In this document: positions 11,221 to 23,324 of the stretch, one piece after another
How positions within the stretch are numbered: the stretch's first letter is position 1
How the letters are laid out: each line of letters starts with the position of its first letter
Source of the DNA: Diabrotica undecimpunctata
Taxonomy: Eukaryota > Arthropoda > Insecta > Coleoptera > Chrysomelidae
DNA: 64,000 bases
Direction of reading: 5' to 3'
NCBI RefSeq assembly: GCF_040954645.1
Contig: NC_092809.1
Coordinates: forward strand, 135,149,914 to 135,213,913
Program-made: the position numbers and the translations under genes
The notes under the pieces: generated by a model
Told to the model about the DNA's origin: nothing
The model's database searches: none
What the model saw: only the letters and a program-made list of their open reading frames with translations

Positions 11221-12335
11221 AATGATGTCGGACATAGATAAGGCTCACACTCTAGGCAAGATCTACGAAGAGATCATCGAACCATCTTTCCAAACCTCCA
11301 ATTTGGATCCAGAACTGTTCACTCTACACGTAACACATTGATAGAAGCAGCAAACTTTACATCTCAGACAATGAATTAGCACAACAGATAAGCTATTGGC
11401 ATCTTTTTAAAAGTACAAAAAGCGTTCGATCAGGTCAAGCATACTGGTCTGATCAAAAAACTCAACGGAGCGTTAGTGCCCATACCGTTGCTGAGAATAA
11501 TTTGATCTTTATTTGATTTATCAGCTTGGACTATACGGGTCAAAGTCGCCGATAAGCTATCTACCTCATTGACTCCTCTTAAAGCAGTTTTACAGGGCTC
11601 AATATTAGCGTCAATTCCCTATACAGTCTACAATAGTCACCCCCCACTCCCTTATACCTAGTCTGAAAGTATTCTGCTACATGCTGACGATACGACACTC
11701 TTCAAAGGACCAACTATGGAGAAAGCTCTGTATTTGAGAGAAAGCACACACACAACTCGACTTAATAGTCAAGTGGTGCAACTTTTAACCTTTCTAAAAC
11801 GTAACTAACACTATTCAGAAATCCAAAATGTTCTCGCCCAGTGTCCTACTTGAATGTCGAATTTTTAAAGACACGTTACTGAAACGCTGACCTTTAAAAC
11901 ACCCTCAACAGGGTAAGAAACAGAACCAAACTCCTAATAGCACTAAGTGGTAAATTTGCGAACTCAAACCACGTTACTTTCCTTCGTAAATTTAAAACAT
12001 TTATCAGACCAATTATCAAGTACTGAGCTAAAACCTACACATTACTAAAAAAAGACAACTAAATCAATTCATGCCAACCAAAAGAAAAATCCTAAGAATC
12101 ATGGGCAAAAAAATGTGATTTTCTGTCAGCACTAATTCACCAACGAACAAATATCCCTACTATCCATAATAGAAAGCTCGAACAACATAGCAAATGAGGC
12201 TCTGAAAAAGACATGCCGTCGACCAGGACAAGTACTCTGAAAAACTTTCTAAAACTAAAGTTCTATTCATATCTGCTACACTTCTAAACAACGAACAACA
12301 AAAGGGGGCAGTCATTCCTTGAAGAGGCGACAGCC
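11221..12335 (+). pseudogene. jockey-like LINE RT relic (plus strand)
   Basis: Heavily decayed RT. Recognisable blocks are KVQKAFDQV and HTGLIKKL near 11410-11465, a degraded ADDT region near 11680, and a better preserved thumb and C-terminus at about 11900-12120: LNRVRNRTKLLIALSGKFAN, KFKTFIRPIIKY, TKRKILRIMGKKM. Such blocks are typical of jockey-clade LINEs. Stops and frameshifts are frequent, so it is one of the older insertions. The boundary with the next fragment near 12340 is approximate. Confidence 0.65.
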
Positions 12336-12339
12336 TATA

Positions 12340-12975
12340 TCGAGGTCTTCATAATGTTTGCCACAAGATAAGGCTGTAGAGCAGAAGGACCTAATAACAT
12401 CCGCTCATTACTCCTGAAATCGATAAACCAAGAGAACTTAAACATTCTGGTCCAACTGTTTAATCTTTTTAGTATAGATTTACCTAACCTTACCTAACCT
12501 TAAGTTTACTAATACACCAAATATATAAAATCACATCAAAGAGTACGTATACGTATTAGAAAGAGTTCTAAAAACAAATATAAGAATTAAAAAGGGATAC
12601 TTGAACATAATCGGAGTGTACAGTCCACAAAAAGACAAGCCTGGAGAGAATATGAAGATAATGATACTGGCAGATTTTAATGCTCGAATAGGCAGCCAAG
12701 TAGACAGTACATTCTTGATCACAATATTATGATGAAATACAGCACACCCAAGAGAGCTGCGCCAAGACAAACAAAAATCATAGTCTAACGAGTCTACGGA
12801 TTACTTATAAGCAAAAAGATCAGAGAATATTGCTGAGAATAAAATATTAAAAAACGATAACATCAAGGAAAGCTGGCAAAAAACTCAGAAATAAAATAAT
12901 TACTGTAGCAACAGAAGCACTTGGAGACAGAAAAGTGACGAACACTATCTTAGGCTATTCAAGGCCAAGTAAGTC
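12340..12975 (+). pseudogene. LINE fragments: RT linker piece and APE endonuclease piece
   Basis: Two plus-strand pieces of RTE-like LINE protein. At about 12380-12475 the RT N-terminal block reads GPNNIRSLLLKSINQEN and ILVQLFNLF. At about 12555-12700 the apurinic-type endonuclease reads KKGYLNIIGVYSPQKDKPGE and IMILADFNARIG, the catalytic ADFNARIG motif, followed by decayed linker sequence. RT before endonuclease is the reverse of the normal order, so these are two insertions or a rearranged one. Confidence 0.6.
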
Positions 12976-13044
12976 AACCGTTAGGCTTGAAAATCATAAC
13001 CCGCTTAACAACTTTTGATTATACTTTATTATAAGACATGCGGA

Positions 13045-14480
13045 TTACGAAATGTTATAACTAGACGAGAAAATATCATCACAAAACTTCCTGGAGTTAT
13101 TCGTGAAGCGAAAAGTTGCATAACTTAAAAGGAATGCTGGAAACTGTTTTTTAATGACAAAATTGTAAAACATATTGTTGAATGTACTAATTTATTATAT
13201 CGAGCGTGTGTTCGTGAGATATAAAGACAGTTTTGATGCGAGGCTAACAAATATATGTGAACTAAAAGCTCTGATTGGCCTGCTTTACTTAGCTGGAGTT
13301 TACCGTGGAGGTAGAACTTCAATTTTTAAGTTTTAGGAAAAAAATGGTACGGGCATTGACATATTTCCGGCAACGCAGATTCAGATTTCTTATTAAGTGC
13401 TAACGCCTAGTTGATCGTACAAGGGACAAACGGAAACAAGTAGACAAACTTGCAGCAGTTAGAGTCGTATTCGAGGATGTAGTTGAAAATTTTAGAAAAT
13501 ATACCATTGGCCAATATGTCACTAGGAGATGCTTTTAGGCTTTAGAGGTCTCTGTAGTTTTAGAACATACCTTCCAAACAAACCGGACCGATACGGTCTG
13601 AAGGTATATTCTTTGGTGGATTCTCGCACTTTCTATACTTATCAATTAGAAATCTATGCTTGTACACAACCATCAGGTCCATATTCTATCAGTTCTGCAG
13701 CCTACGATGTGGTTAAACTACTTTACAAACCAATCTTCAAATCCAACCGGAATGTCAAAATGGACAATTGGTTTACATCAATTGAAGTCGCACAAAACTT
13801 ACTGATGAGTCCTGGTCTAACAATTGTAGGCACCCTACGGAAAAACAAAAGACATATTCCAACCGAATTTTTATTGAACAATAGACCTCTAAAATCAAGT
13901 ATGTTTGGATTTACCAAAGATATGATGATATTGTCCTATATACCAAAACCAAAAAAACATGTTGTTCTTTTGTCAACCCTACCATGATGACCAAATCGAT
14001 CCGACAACGGGTGACAAAAGTAAACCTGAAGTATTAACGTTCTATAACTCTACGAAAGGTGGTGTGGACACAGTTGATCAACTTTGAGGTTCCTATACTG
14101 TCGCAAGAAATACAAAACGTTGACCCATGGTCATCTTTTATAGATTGCTTGATGTTGCAGCAATAAATGCATTTGTGATACAGAGAACTAATAAACTGGA
14201 TCTAAAACCAAGCAAAAGAAAATTTTTTTAAAAGAACTAGGTCTTCGGTTAGTAATAGATAACATAAAAGAAAGAGCTCAATCTCTTCATTTTGCACGAG
14301 ATATAAGAGAGATAGCTGCTAAACTCAGTGGTGTTGGACCAGTACAAGCACCTGCGGAACTGTCAAATAAACGGGGGCGTTGTGCTTTTTGTAGAGTGTC
14401 ACTATTGTAAAAAATTTATTTGCTTGGAACATACCGTATCTATTTGTCGCATATGCGTTGATAAAATGACTGAATAAGTT
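13045..14480 (+). pseudogene. piggyBac-like transposase relic, near full length
   Basis: DDE_Tnp_1_7 transposase in several frames. The start is near 13060 (NIITKLPGV, then ECWKLFFNDKIVKHIVECTN). A 152-codon open stretch at 13529-13987 reads YLPNKPDRYGLKVYSLVDS, CTQPSGPYSIS, NVKMDNWFTSIEVAQNLL and GTLRKNKRHIPTEF. MDNWFTS carries one catalytic Asp. About 14000-14230 gives FYNSTKGGVDTVDQL with another catalytic Asp, and about 14370-14470 a cysteine-rich end (CAFCRVS, then YCKKFICLEHT) like the C-terminal zinc domain of piggyBac proteins. No terminal repeats or TTAA duplications were confirmed. Confidence 0.85.
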
Positions 14481-14589
14481 ATATACAAGGTGTTTTTTAG
14501 ACATCGGCCATATTGTAGTACGTAATTCCTTTTATATTTTTAGTTTTAGTATTATAATCGAATCGAAACTTAATCGAATTCTGTAAACA

Positions 14590-16925
14590 GCACTCTCTTA
14601 AAATCCTAAACGGATTCTAACAAACATAAAAACATACATAAGTACACCTGAGTTCAACCAACGAGAAACATAAAGTCAATTATAGATTATGTCATCACAA
14701 AACAAGAAACATACATACAAGTTGAAGATATAAGAGTATTAAGAAGACCTGAGTGCGGAACTGACCATTATATTGTAAGATCAAAATGTTACCTACATTA
14801 TCGACCTCGGCTACTAAATCAAAATGACCAACTAGCTCAATCAAAACCCCTGGAATCGAATCTACCTAAATACAATATTGATGCACTGCAAAACGACTCG
14901 ACATCTTTCTTATATAAGTTGCGACTCAGCCAAAAATTGGCAAACCTGATCTACTTCTCAGCCCAGAATACCTATAAAGAGATAATCAATAAAATCAATG
15001 AAGCAGCTTACGAAGCGCTCGGCACAATCCAAAAGAACAAAAAGAATACTCCATTGTGGTGGACAAATGACATCGCCAATGCAATACACAACAAGAAATA
15101 AGCATATCAAAAGTGGCTACAAACAAATGATCCAGATGATAGACGAATATATGCAAGATCAAACAGAGAAGTAAAAAATTTAGTAACTAAAGCAAAAAAT
15201 ATTTCCTGGGAAAGTAAATGCGAAGAACTCAACAAATATATAGGGTCAACAAGATCAAGAGAAGCATGAAAAACGGTAAAAATCTGAGAACAAGCAGAAA
15301 AGAAACGTGTAGAATAGATTCAATAGAAGAAAGATCTTGGATCGGACACTACTCACAACTTTTGACTGAAACAAGACCTCAATTGACGAACATCAGTACA
15401 ACAACATATGAACTGGAATTTAGTGAAAACGATGAAATAACAGTACACGAAGTCGAGAATGCAATACAAACTCTAAAAAATCGGAAGTTATGCGGACCAC
15501 AAGGTATACCAAATGAATTATTAAAACATAGCCCACAAGTATTACGGGAATTACTGGCGTATGTCTTCACCTTATTCTATAATGGACACGACTTACCACC
15601 GGAGTGGACAAAAGCACATAATAACAACATCTACAAAAAAGGGTATAGAAAGAATTGTTCAAACTACAGTGGGCTAAGTGTCATAAATTCACTCTCAAGA
15701 CTGTATGGAAAAATAATAAAAAACAAAATTGAAAAAGAGATGACAGATGTTGAAGAACAGAATGGCTTTCGTGCAGGCAGATCCTGTATGGACAGTACAT
15801 TTTCTCTAAAGCAAGTTATCGAGAAAAGATTAGCCCACAACCTTTGAACTCATATAGTCTTTATAGATCTGACAAAGGCATACGATAGTGTACCACTTTC
15901 AATGCTTTGTGTAGCAATGGAAAAACAAGGAATAAGCAAAAAAATATACAAGCAGTACAACAGCTCTACAAAAATATGACGGCAAACATTAAAACTGGAA
16001 ATAGAATAACTAGAGAAATTCCTATTAGTAAGGACCTAAAGCAAGGCTGCTGCATAGCACCTACACTCTTCAAAATATATCTAAATGAGGTACTCTCAGT
16101 GTGGAGAAAAAAGTGCTGCAATATGGGCATTGCAATCGGAGATGATAGATTGTACACGATACACTTCGCTTACGACCAATCCATTCTAGCTGAAGACGAG
16201 AGTAATGTAGGCTACATGCTTAGAAAACTGAAAGATAAGTATACCAAATGGGGCCTCACAATTAATATACAAAAAACTGAGTACTTAGTTAAAGGAGAAA
16301 AACCAGAAAGCCTACAAATCGAAACGGGAACTATAAAACCAAAAGACAATTTTAAATACTTGGGAGTCCAAATAACATCAAAAGCAGGAACTAGCGAAGA
16401 AATACACTCCAGGATTGGCCAAGCAAGATCAGCCACCAGACAGCTACACGGACTATTATGGAATAAAAAAATAACAAAAGAAAATAAAAGAAGAATTTAT
16501 AAAACAATAATAGAAAGTATTGGGCTGTACGGCGCCGAACTCTGGGAAATAAACCAAATAAACAAATAAAAAATTAAGGCCATGGAAATGAACTACTGGA
16601 GACGATGTTGCCAGCTCACTAGACTTGATAGGGTGAGAAACGAAGATATTCGGAGAGAAATGGAAATCGATCTAGACATAATAGACACAATCGAAGCCAA
16701 AAGACTTAACTGGTATGGACACCTTCAGAGAATGCCTAAAAATAGATGGCCAAAAAAATAGAAGAATGGACTCCGCCAACTAGAAGAAAACGAGGTTGAC
16801 CAAGACGATCCTGTCGAAGAGACGAAGTAGAAGATGCAATAACCGCCAGAGATCTAACAACTGAAGATTGCTTCGACAGAAAACGCTGGAAATTAGGATG
16901 CGAGAAGCGGCGCCAGCTGTAGAAG
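14590..16925 (+). pseudogene. RTE-like LINE, endonuclease C-terminus plus full RT domain
   Basis: The longest LINE copy in the window. The endonuclease end appears first (KSIIDYVITKQETYIQVEDI, CGTDHYIVRSK, the SDH-type catalytic motif). The linker runs 14919-15300 and the RT fingers and palm 15218-15847 (NRKLCGPQGIPNELLKH, EQNGFRAGRSCMDST). After a frameshift, 15907-16569 gives KQGCCIAPTLFKIYLNE, HFAYDQSILAEDE, NFKYLGVQITSKAGTSEEI and LYGAELWEIN. The C-terminus continues past a stop to about 16920 (WYGHLQRM, RKRGRPRR, RRQL). The catalytic motif, usually F/YADD, is AYDQ here, so the active site is lost as well as the frame. Confidence 0.88.
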
Positions 16926-16929
16926 ACTC

Positions 16930-18160
16930 GCTTGTTATTATATATAGTATTATAATAGAAGTTCATTTTCTTTTAATGTATGTAAGTTGTCTTTAGTAGT
17001 AGTTCTAATATATATGCAACGCAAACCTGTTGCTACAAAATTAAATATAAAAAATTCTTATTTTAATTCTTGGGCTTCTCAGACCCAACCCGTTGTTACG
17101 TGTATCAAAGTATCACCTATGTACCGAAGGGTTAAAAATGTAATTTTCATTATAATCAATTGTGGCTTCATCCCGTATAAACATAATATTTAAAATATTT
17201 GTTTTTATTGTTACAATTTATATATTATATTTTCTCAAGTTTCTATGCAAAGAAAATTACAAACTAATGATTACTTTTCTCAAAAGGTTAAAATATTCAT
17301 CCAAAATATTTAAATTTCAGAATCTCAATTAGGACTTCTCTAGAGGCACAAGTAAATATTTTTTTAAAGAACTAATACTTTTAAATTCTTAGTTTCACGT
17401 AAAACACACCAAAACATTTTAACTCTTTTATATTTAAAATCAAAAAGTATGAATCTAGCGTATTGTTTTATAAAGATCTTTAATTTTGTCATTCTTTAAT
17501 TTTTGGACTAACTTAGCCACATCACAACAATAATTCTTTTAAGACTAGAGATAAATATTTAAATTTCGGCAAAAGGTTAAGTGTGTCGTTGAGTAAGACG
17601 GGGAAATTTTGTCTTGCGTGTTGCAAAGTTGCGTGAATTTGAGGAATAAACATTTTACACTTGAGAAAAAGGGGATTCACCAATAGCTATTAAATTTTCA
17701 GATAATCTCGTTTTTAAAATTTATAGTGTTTTTATATAATGATATACAGAGACAGAAGTAACGTGAAATACGTTAATTTATCTTTTATTTACGACGGGAA
17801 GTAGTTTTCGTGGCCATTGGCAGAATCTAGACTATAGATAAGAACTAAACTATTTTTATTGTGTTAAAACTCGGACTAATTATTTTTATTTGGTACTTTA
17901 AATATTGTAATGTATTGTTATAACTTTTTTAGAATTTATATTTTTTAAAAATAAAAATATTGTGCCATTTCCGTGTATGCCAGAAAACCAGACTTCACAA
18001 TGTTAAGCATCCAAGAAGTACTGTTATTTAACAGATATTGCTTGAATTTTTAGGCATACAATCATATCTGCTGTACTAACGGAAATAAAAACAAACCTCT
18101 GACAAAAGTGACCACATTATGCATTTACAAGTAACTAGATACCAAGTAACCTAATGTGCT
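16930..18160. other. No gene recognised
   Basis: About 1.2 kb of AT-rich DNA. Open frames here (for example 16987-17193) are short with no recognisable domain. No RNA gene or long repeat was seen. Confidence 0.4.
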
Positions 18161-18161
18161 A

Positions 18162-19040
18162 TCATCATCACCCAGCCCTTTGCGTCCACTGCTGGATATA
18201 GGCCTCCCTCATTTTTGTCCATTTTGCTCTATCTTGGGCACTTTTTATCCAATTTTTTGACATTTTCTTGAGATCTTCAGTCCAACGACTAGGAGGTCTT
18301 TCTCTACTTCTTTTATCTGACCTCGGCCTCCACTCAAGCAATCTCTTCGTCCACCTTTCATCACTGATTCGGGCGACGTATCCAGCCCAGTTTCATTTCA
18401 GTGTGGCAATTCTTCTTAAGCAAAACTTAAGTCTTATTTCTAACTCGGTTACGAAGCGATATACTTAGCATTGACCTTTTCATTTTCTTCTGAGCTATTT
18501 GCAGCGTTTTAGAAGTTATAGCTGTCAATGTCAAAGTTTCTACACCATAGGTTATCACAGACAACACACATTGGTCAAATATTTAACGTTTTAAAGAAAT
18601 TGGTATATCGCTTTTAAAGATGTCTTTGAGTTTTCCATAGGCTGCCCATGCTAGATTTATTCTTCTTCGTAGTTCGCATGTTTGGTTGTCTATTGTGATC
18701 TTTATTTCGTGTCAAAGGTATATGTATTTTTCCACCAGCTCTACTTCGTTGTCTCCAATATTGATACTTCCTCTAGGTACTAGGTTTGTAATGAATTTTG
18801 TTTTGGAGATGTTTTCTGTAAGACCCACACTGGCAAACACAAACTACAGTTTATGTAGCATTGTACATATCGTCTTGAGGTTATGCGAGAACAAAACTAT
18901 GTCGTCTGTGAATTTCAATTTTGTTAATCTTTTACCGTCAATGTTCAGGCTCATAGTTGTGTTCTTGTATATATTGTATGTATGTATGGGTTCTATATTA
19001 TTAGTTATTTTAACACACAAGCAGCAGATGTCAGGCAACC
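18162..19040 (-). pseudogene. RTE-like LINE 3' part (family A, copy 1)
   Basis: Minus-strand LINE whose 3' tail is the ATG-type tract at 18162-18173. Reading from 19038: SLNIDGKRLTKLKFTDDIVL (catalytic FADD changed to FTDD), FSHNLKTICTMLHKL, a decayed thumb, and the C-terminus RISDERWTKRLLEWRPRSDK, SRERPPSRWTEDLKKM and EAYIQQWTQRAG. Related copies of the same family lie at 35223-35930 and 37441-37915. The long plus-strand open frame at 18686-19066 is only a shadow of this element. Confidence 0.8.
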
Positions 19041-19329
19041 ATATAGTAAATACAATGCTAACGTGACCAGACTACCAGAAGACCCGTCTCGTTTTTCGGT
19101 TATCTGTTCCATAGTCCTCCATCTGCACTTTTGGTTGCCTAGCAGCGCTTCTGAAGGTATTGTTCACAATTACTTTGGTGTTAATTGATATTTGAGCGAT
19201 AGTTTAGTCTTAAACGTATCGAAGACTGTTTTTAAATCTTATGTTTCGTTTAATGTTTACAAGGTTATAAGAAAACTACGCATTTATGCAGCAAATAAAT
19301 AATCCCCCAGATGCGAAAATTATCGCACA

Positions 19330-19612
19330 GAATTTAGTGCTGCTAATGTAAACTTAACATAAAAACTAGACTCATTACAATTATCAACCCAAATATACCA
19401 AGATATTTTGGACATATAACTAGAGGAAGAGAGGGCATGGAGCGAAAGATAGATAAAGGTAACGTAGCGGGTAAAAGGTCCAGAGGAATATCTCCAGTAC
19501 GATAGTCGGACCAAATAAAGGACATGACTGGTTACTCAATCTCCGAAGCAAAACAACATGCACAGGAGAGAGATAATTGGACAGAAAAAGTCAAACAAAT
19601 TACATGACGCCG
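19330..19612 (+). pseudogene. LINE 3'-end fragment, plus orientation
   Basis: Translation gives a LINE C-terminus: YFGHITRGREGMERKIDKG, KRSRGISPVR then a stop, SDQIKDMTGYSISEAKQHA and RDNWTEKVKQIT. The polymerase is absent. It abuts tail-to-tail a fragment of the same family on the minus strand at 19613-19830. Confidence 0.7.
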
Positions 19613-19830
19613 TTACATCCTTCCTCCTCCTCTATCCTTTATTCTTCGTGAGGATGTAGTAACGTTATGGTATTTGACAAATGGTTGCTTTCCATTCTTC
19701 TCTCTCCTGGGCGCGGTGTGCTGCCTCAGGAAGAGAGTAACCGGTAGCGCACTTTATTTGGTCTGACCATCGGAGTTTTTACCATCTACCTTGCCTTCAA
19801 CCACCAACCTTACATTGCTACATCCTTACG
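19613..19830 (-). pseudogene. LINE 3'-end fragment, minus orientation
   Basis: The reverse strand encodes a close relative of the preceding fragment: SDQIKCATGYSLPEAAHRA and QEREEWKATICQI-like blocks, with RYYI-type 3' sequence facing that of the plus-strand copy. The two form a tail-to-tail pair. Only the last ~65 codons are present. Confidence 0.65.
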
Positions 19831-20099
19831 AAGGAGAAAATATAGGGAAGGAGGATAGTGGTGCAGGAGATATTGAATAGCACTTAAAGTCTGCACTTAA
19901 TACCCATCATGCCGCCTCTTTAAGTTCTTCAATGTTGAAATTTTTTGACAAATCAAATGCGCCAACATCTAGCAATTTGCATATTACCGAGACTGCAGGC
20001 GACTGGACCCATCATATGATACAAGAAAACCATAGTATGCGCTGAAATAATTGTGCGTCGAAGTTAATTCAAACATGTCCCGATCAGAAATATACACTT

Positions 20100-21659
20100 G
20101 AGTGCAAAATAATCGACTTAAACGCGATATTTGAGATAACACCTTCTGTTTCAATGTAAGAAGTATGAAAATAAAAAAATGTAATGTGCAAACAATAACT
20201 TTTGTATTGAACTTACAAAAACTGCTATTGCATTATTTGGAAGACGCATTATAAAAACAATATGCAATACAAACAGAATTTACTAAATATTCATCTTTGG
20301 AACTAAGGCAAGAAAGACGTTATGAACAGAGAAATCATCAATTGCAACATGAATTTCTTAATTATTTTGTATTTGATATTACCGGTCCTACTCCTATTTA
20401 CACTTTCCAATCGATTTCGCATGGATCGGATGACTTTTCTAATAAATTCTTGAGGCGTTGTTTCTCATCCATTATTAAGCGCAGCTCTCAATTCTATTAT
20501 GCTCCTTGGTGCATGATCTCTGTCCCGGACCCTTCGTTTAAGCTCATCCCAAACATGCTCTATTGGATTTATGTCCGGGCTTAACGCAGGCAAATTTATT
20601 GTAAGTATACCGATCTCAGATAGATAGGTGGTGGTGACTCGTGCGATATTGCATTGTGCAATAAATGCCGCGTATGAAACCACATGTTCCTCCAAAATGT
20701 CTCTGATTTTACGATCCGCCGTTAAACCTTCTCCACGTCCTCCACCAGGCACGAAAATCAGCTCGGTTTTCCCATCCATAGAACCGCCTGCCCAAAAAAT
20801 ACAAGAACCGCCTTCATGAGACAATTTCTCGTATACAAAATTGAGCAAATCGCCCTCCTGACCTTCCATAGACTCGACGCCTCTTGTCGCTGCCATGTAA
20901 ACAGATCCTACTTTCATCGGAGAATAATACCTGACTCCATTGGTATCCAGATGTTCGCGAGCAAATTCTAATCGCCCTTGCTTCTGGGCTGCAGTTAGCT
21001 TGGGACCCGTAGCTGTCCTTTTTGGTGTCAGGTTGGCTGCCTTTAGTCTCCTTCTGACTGTCCAAATGCTGGTCACCACACATCGGACCTCTCTAAGCTC
21101 TTCTTTGAGTTTAGCACCTCTTAAATGTCGATTTCTCAGAGATTTCGATACAAGAAATCGATCATCTCTCTCCGTTGTTACTCATTTACGGCCTTCTCCT
21201 TGTTGATTATAATCAACAGTATCTTGGTAAGGACGATACACTCGGGACACAGCAGATTGGCTTAAATTTAGTCGATTTGCCACGGCCCTCTGGCTCAGGC
21301 CTTCCTTCAATAATGCTACTGCTTGAGTTGCGTTGACGGACGTGGTATCCATTTGTAATGCAGTTGCGAACTTAAGTGACTGATGTATTAGTGGCTTGCT
21401 ATGGAAAATAATGTGTACGATGTTAACCGACGCGTTAAGTCGGTGCGTGTCGATTTCAATGAGTCAAATTCTGACCCCCTCTTTACGTGTTGCATTATTT
21501 ATTTGTAATGCGTCATCCAATTCACCAAAAAACAAAATTTTTTAAAACTCAATAATAAGGTTAATGATTGTACACTAAATATTTTTAAATTTACACTTTT
21601 TAGATTAAAACAGGAGACGTACTTTGACAAAATAATTTTGAGTCGATTATTTTGCACTC
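20100..21659 (-). mobile_element. Tc1-like DNA transposon with terminal inverted repeats
   Basis: A 19-bp perfect inverted repeat, gagtgcaaaataatcgact, occupies 20100-20118 and, reversed, 21641-21659. Between them lies one transposase gene on the minus strand. The size (~1.56 kb) is normal for a Tc1 element. TA dinucleotides lie a few bases outside each repeat (near 20091 and 21663) and could be the target duplication, with slightly different termini on the two sides. Confidence 0.88.
20465..21352 (-). pseudogene. Tc1-like transposase (inactivated)
   Basis: Start codon at 21352. The paired helix-turn-helix region reads ALLKEGLSQRAVANRLNLSQ and SAVSRVYRPY. A TGA at 21182-21184 replaces codon 57 (after GEGRK). 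The frame then runs to 20465 and ends PALSPDINPIEHVWDELKRR, which keeps the last catalytic acidic residue. Between about 20820 and 20940 the family motif VLFSDESRICLHGSDKRRR lies in another frame, so two compensating frameshifts displace the first catalytic Asp. The second (normally QDNARPH) is lost: the sequence reads FIAQCNIARVTT. Not functional. Confidence 0.9.
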
Positions 21660-21964
21660 TGTTAGACGCTGTTAAGACATAACAGAAGCTACTGTAGTAA
21701 ATATGTTGGCGCATACATCGGTCAAAGAACTTAAACAATATCTTAAAAAGTCCAGTTGTCCAGTTGTCCAATTTTAAACAACGCTTTAAACCAAAGTAAC
21801 AAGAAAGTGCGTTTAAAAATTTTGGTTCTCCAAGAAAAACTAGGAGAAGCTTCGAATATCATTGTCCACTATTAGTTCAATAATTGGTCGATAATAATTT
21901 GACTGTAAACGTGATCGCATTTTGTGGTAAAAATAATAAAATACATTTCGGGAGCGTAACTAGG
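21660..21964. other. No gene recognised
   Basis: Short AT-rich stretch between the Tc1 element and the LINE relic. It contains a small tandem duplication of about nine bases near 21749-21767 (tccagttg units). Confidence 0.4.
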
Positions 21965-22285
21965 CTATTCTTTTTCTTCTTTTGCTTCTTAGCCTTCTAT
22001 CATGTATTTTTGGACATATGCATCTCCCAACGTCTTTAATCGATCTCTATACTGAGCAATATACTTCCAATCTATTTTGGCTATTTTTGATGTCATCTAC
22101 CTACCTCTTCAGTGGTCTTCATTTTGGTCATCGACCTTTATAAGTTCTCCAACGGTATATTGCGGCGTTCCAATATCAGTGCATCAAGCAAGCGTGGCCT
22201 GTAAAGCTTCATTTGAGTTTGGCCATTTTTGTTATGATATCGACTTTTTATGATATTTTTGTTCTTCCCAGCCTTTCCACTTTCT
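21965..22285 (-). pseudogene. LINE 3' end, left half of an interrupted copy
   Basis: Minus-strand C-terminus of a LINE: after RKWKGWEEQKY, decayed sequence leads to MTSKIAKIDWKYIAQYRDRL and LGDAYVQKYMIEG, the usual end of RTE-like RT proteins. It continues on the far side of the Penelope-like insertion, at 24261-24600. The 12 bases encoding the RKWK segment are duplicated at both junctions. Confidence 0.7.
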
Positions 22286-22895
22286 TAATATTGTTCTGAA
22301 GCTATTTTCTTGTGGCATTTTAAATTAATTACTATTTAACTGGGAATAAGCCACAATTAAAGGATAAAATACGTTTATTGACGTTTCAATTTCCACTTCG
22401 GAAATCGTTCTCAAAATACAAACATTAGTAAATTAAACAAATTTTGTTTTTGTTACTTAGTGAAAAATTCTTCTATTAATTTAATTTTATCTGACTCATC
22501 TATATTGACAATTCAGACATACATTATACATTTTAAAGTAGACGACTTTAAAATGATATTGCCAATATTGTTGAGTTGCGTTCCTGGGACGACTTTACTT
22601 ATAAGATAGTTCATTCGATTACATGAAATCAACTTTAACTTGAGAATATCCGTCAGAAAAGATCATAACATGTAATTCGTCTTTAAAAAGACAAATACAT
22701 GCCATGATGACAGTAAAATTCTCCTGTTAGTGATTCTATAGTAAATTATGAGGGAAAAACCAGGAAAAAAACCTCATAATACTATCCCGACATGGTAAGT
22801 ATTTGATCTTGCATTTATTTTACCTTCAATAAACACCAAATTCCGATTTTATATGTTTGTTATTTAAAAAATATAAATGATGTATTCTCTATATG

Positions 22896-23324
22896 TTACT
22901 GACTTACCAATACTGTTATTTTCTTTTTAATAACTTCCTCTTTCAATATGGGTAACCAGATCCTACTACATTCTGCCGAGGAATTCGCGACACAATTGGT
23001 CTCATTTAGCATAATTAGAGCCGCTTCTTTGATTTTTCTCTTTTTACCATCGGTTTCTTTTAGGACTATATTTGAATCATTCCATTGAACCCTATGTTCA
23101 TTATCCCATGCATGTTTACATATTTGAGATCTATCAAATTCTCTATTTTTAATATAGGATTGATGTTCACTTATTCTACCATTTAATGGCCTTGATGTTT
23201 CACCTAAATAAAACTGATCGCATTCACAAGGTATTTTATAAATGCAATTCTTTGTCCTTTCTTGTTCATTGTTAGGTTTGGTTTGAGATCTATTTTGTCC
23301 AAAACCAAACCTAACAATGAACAA
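22896..23324 (-). CDS. GIY-YIG endonuclease domain of Penelope-like element (left arm)
   Basis: Open frame of 142 codons; the element-derived part starts near KPNNEQERTKN. Residues ~28-100 form the GIY-YIG nuclease that nicks target DNA for Penelope-like retroelements: NCIYKIPCECDQFYLGET (GIY and YIG equivalents in CIYKI and FYLGET), RPLNGRISEHQ (Arg and His of the active region), ICKHAWDNEHRVQW. No RT domain precedes it, so this is the 3' part of a 5'-truncated copy. The listed start codon lies in the other arm and is unlikely to be real. No inactivating change was seen within the domain. Confidence 0.8.
   Translation of the reverse strand: MFIVRFGFGQNRSQTKPNNEQERTKNCIYKIPCECDQFYLGETSRPLNGRISEHQSYIKNREFDRSQICKHAWDNEHRVQWNDSNIVLKETDGKKRKIKEAALIMLNETNCVANSSAECSRIWLPILKEEVIKKKITVLVSQ

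Noticed and set aside
18686..19066. 126-codon plus-strand open frame
   Set aside because: Antisense shadow of the family A reverse transcriptase, which has recognisable motifs on the minus strand.
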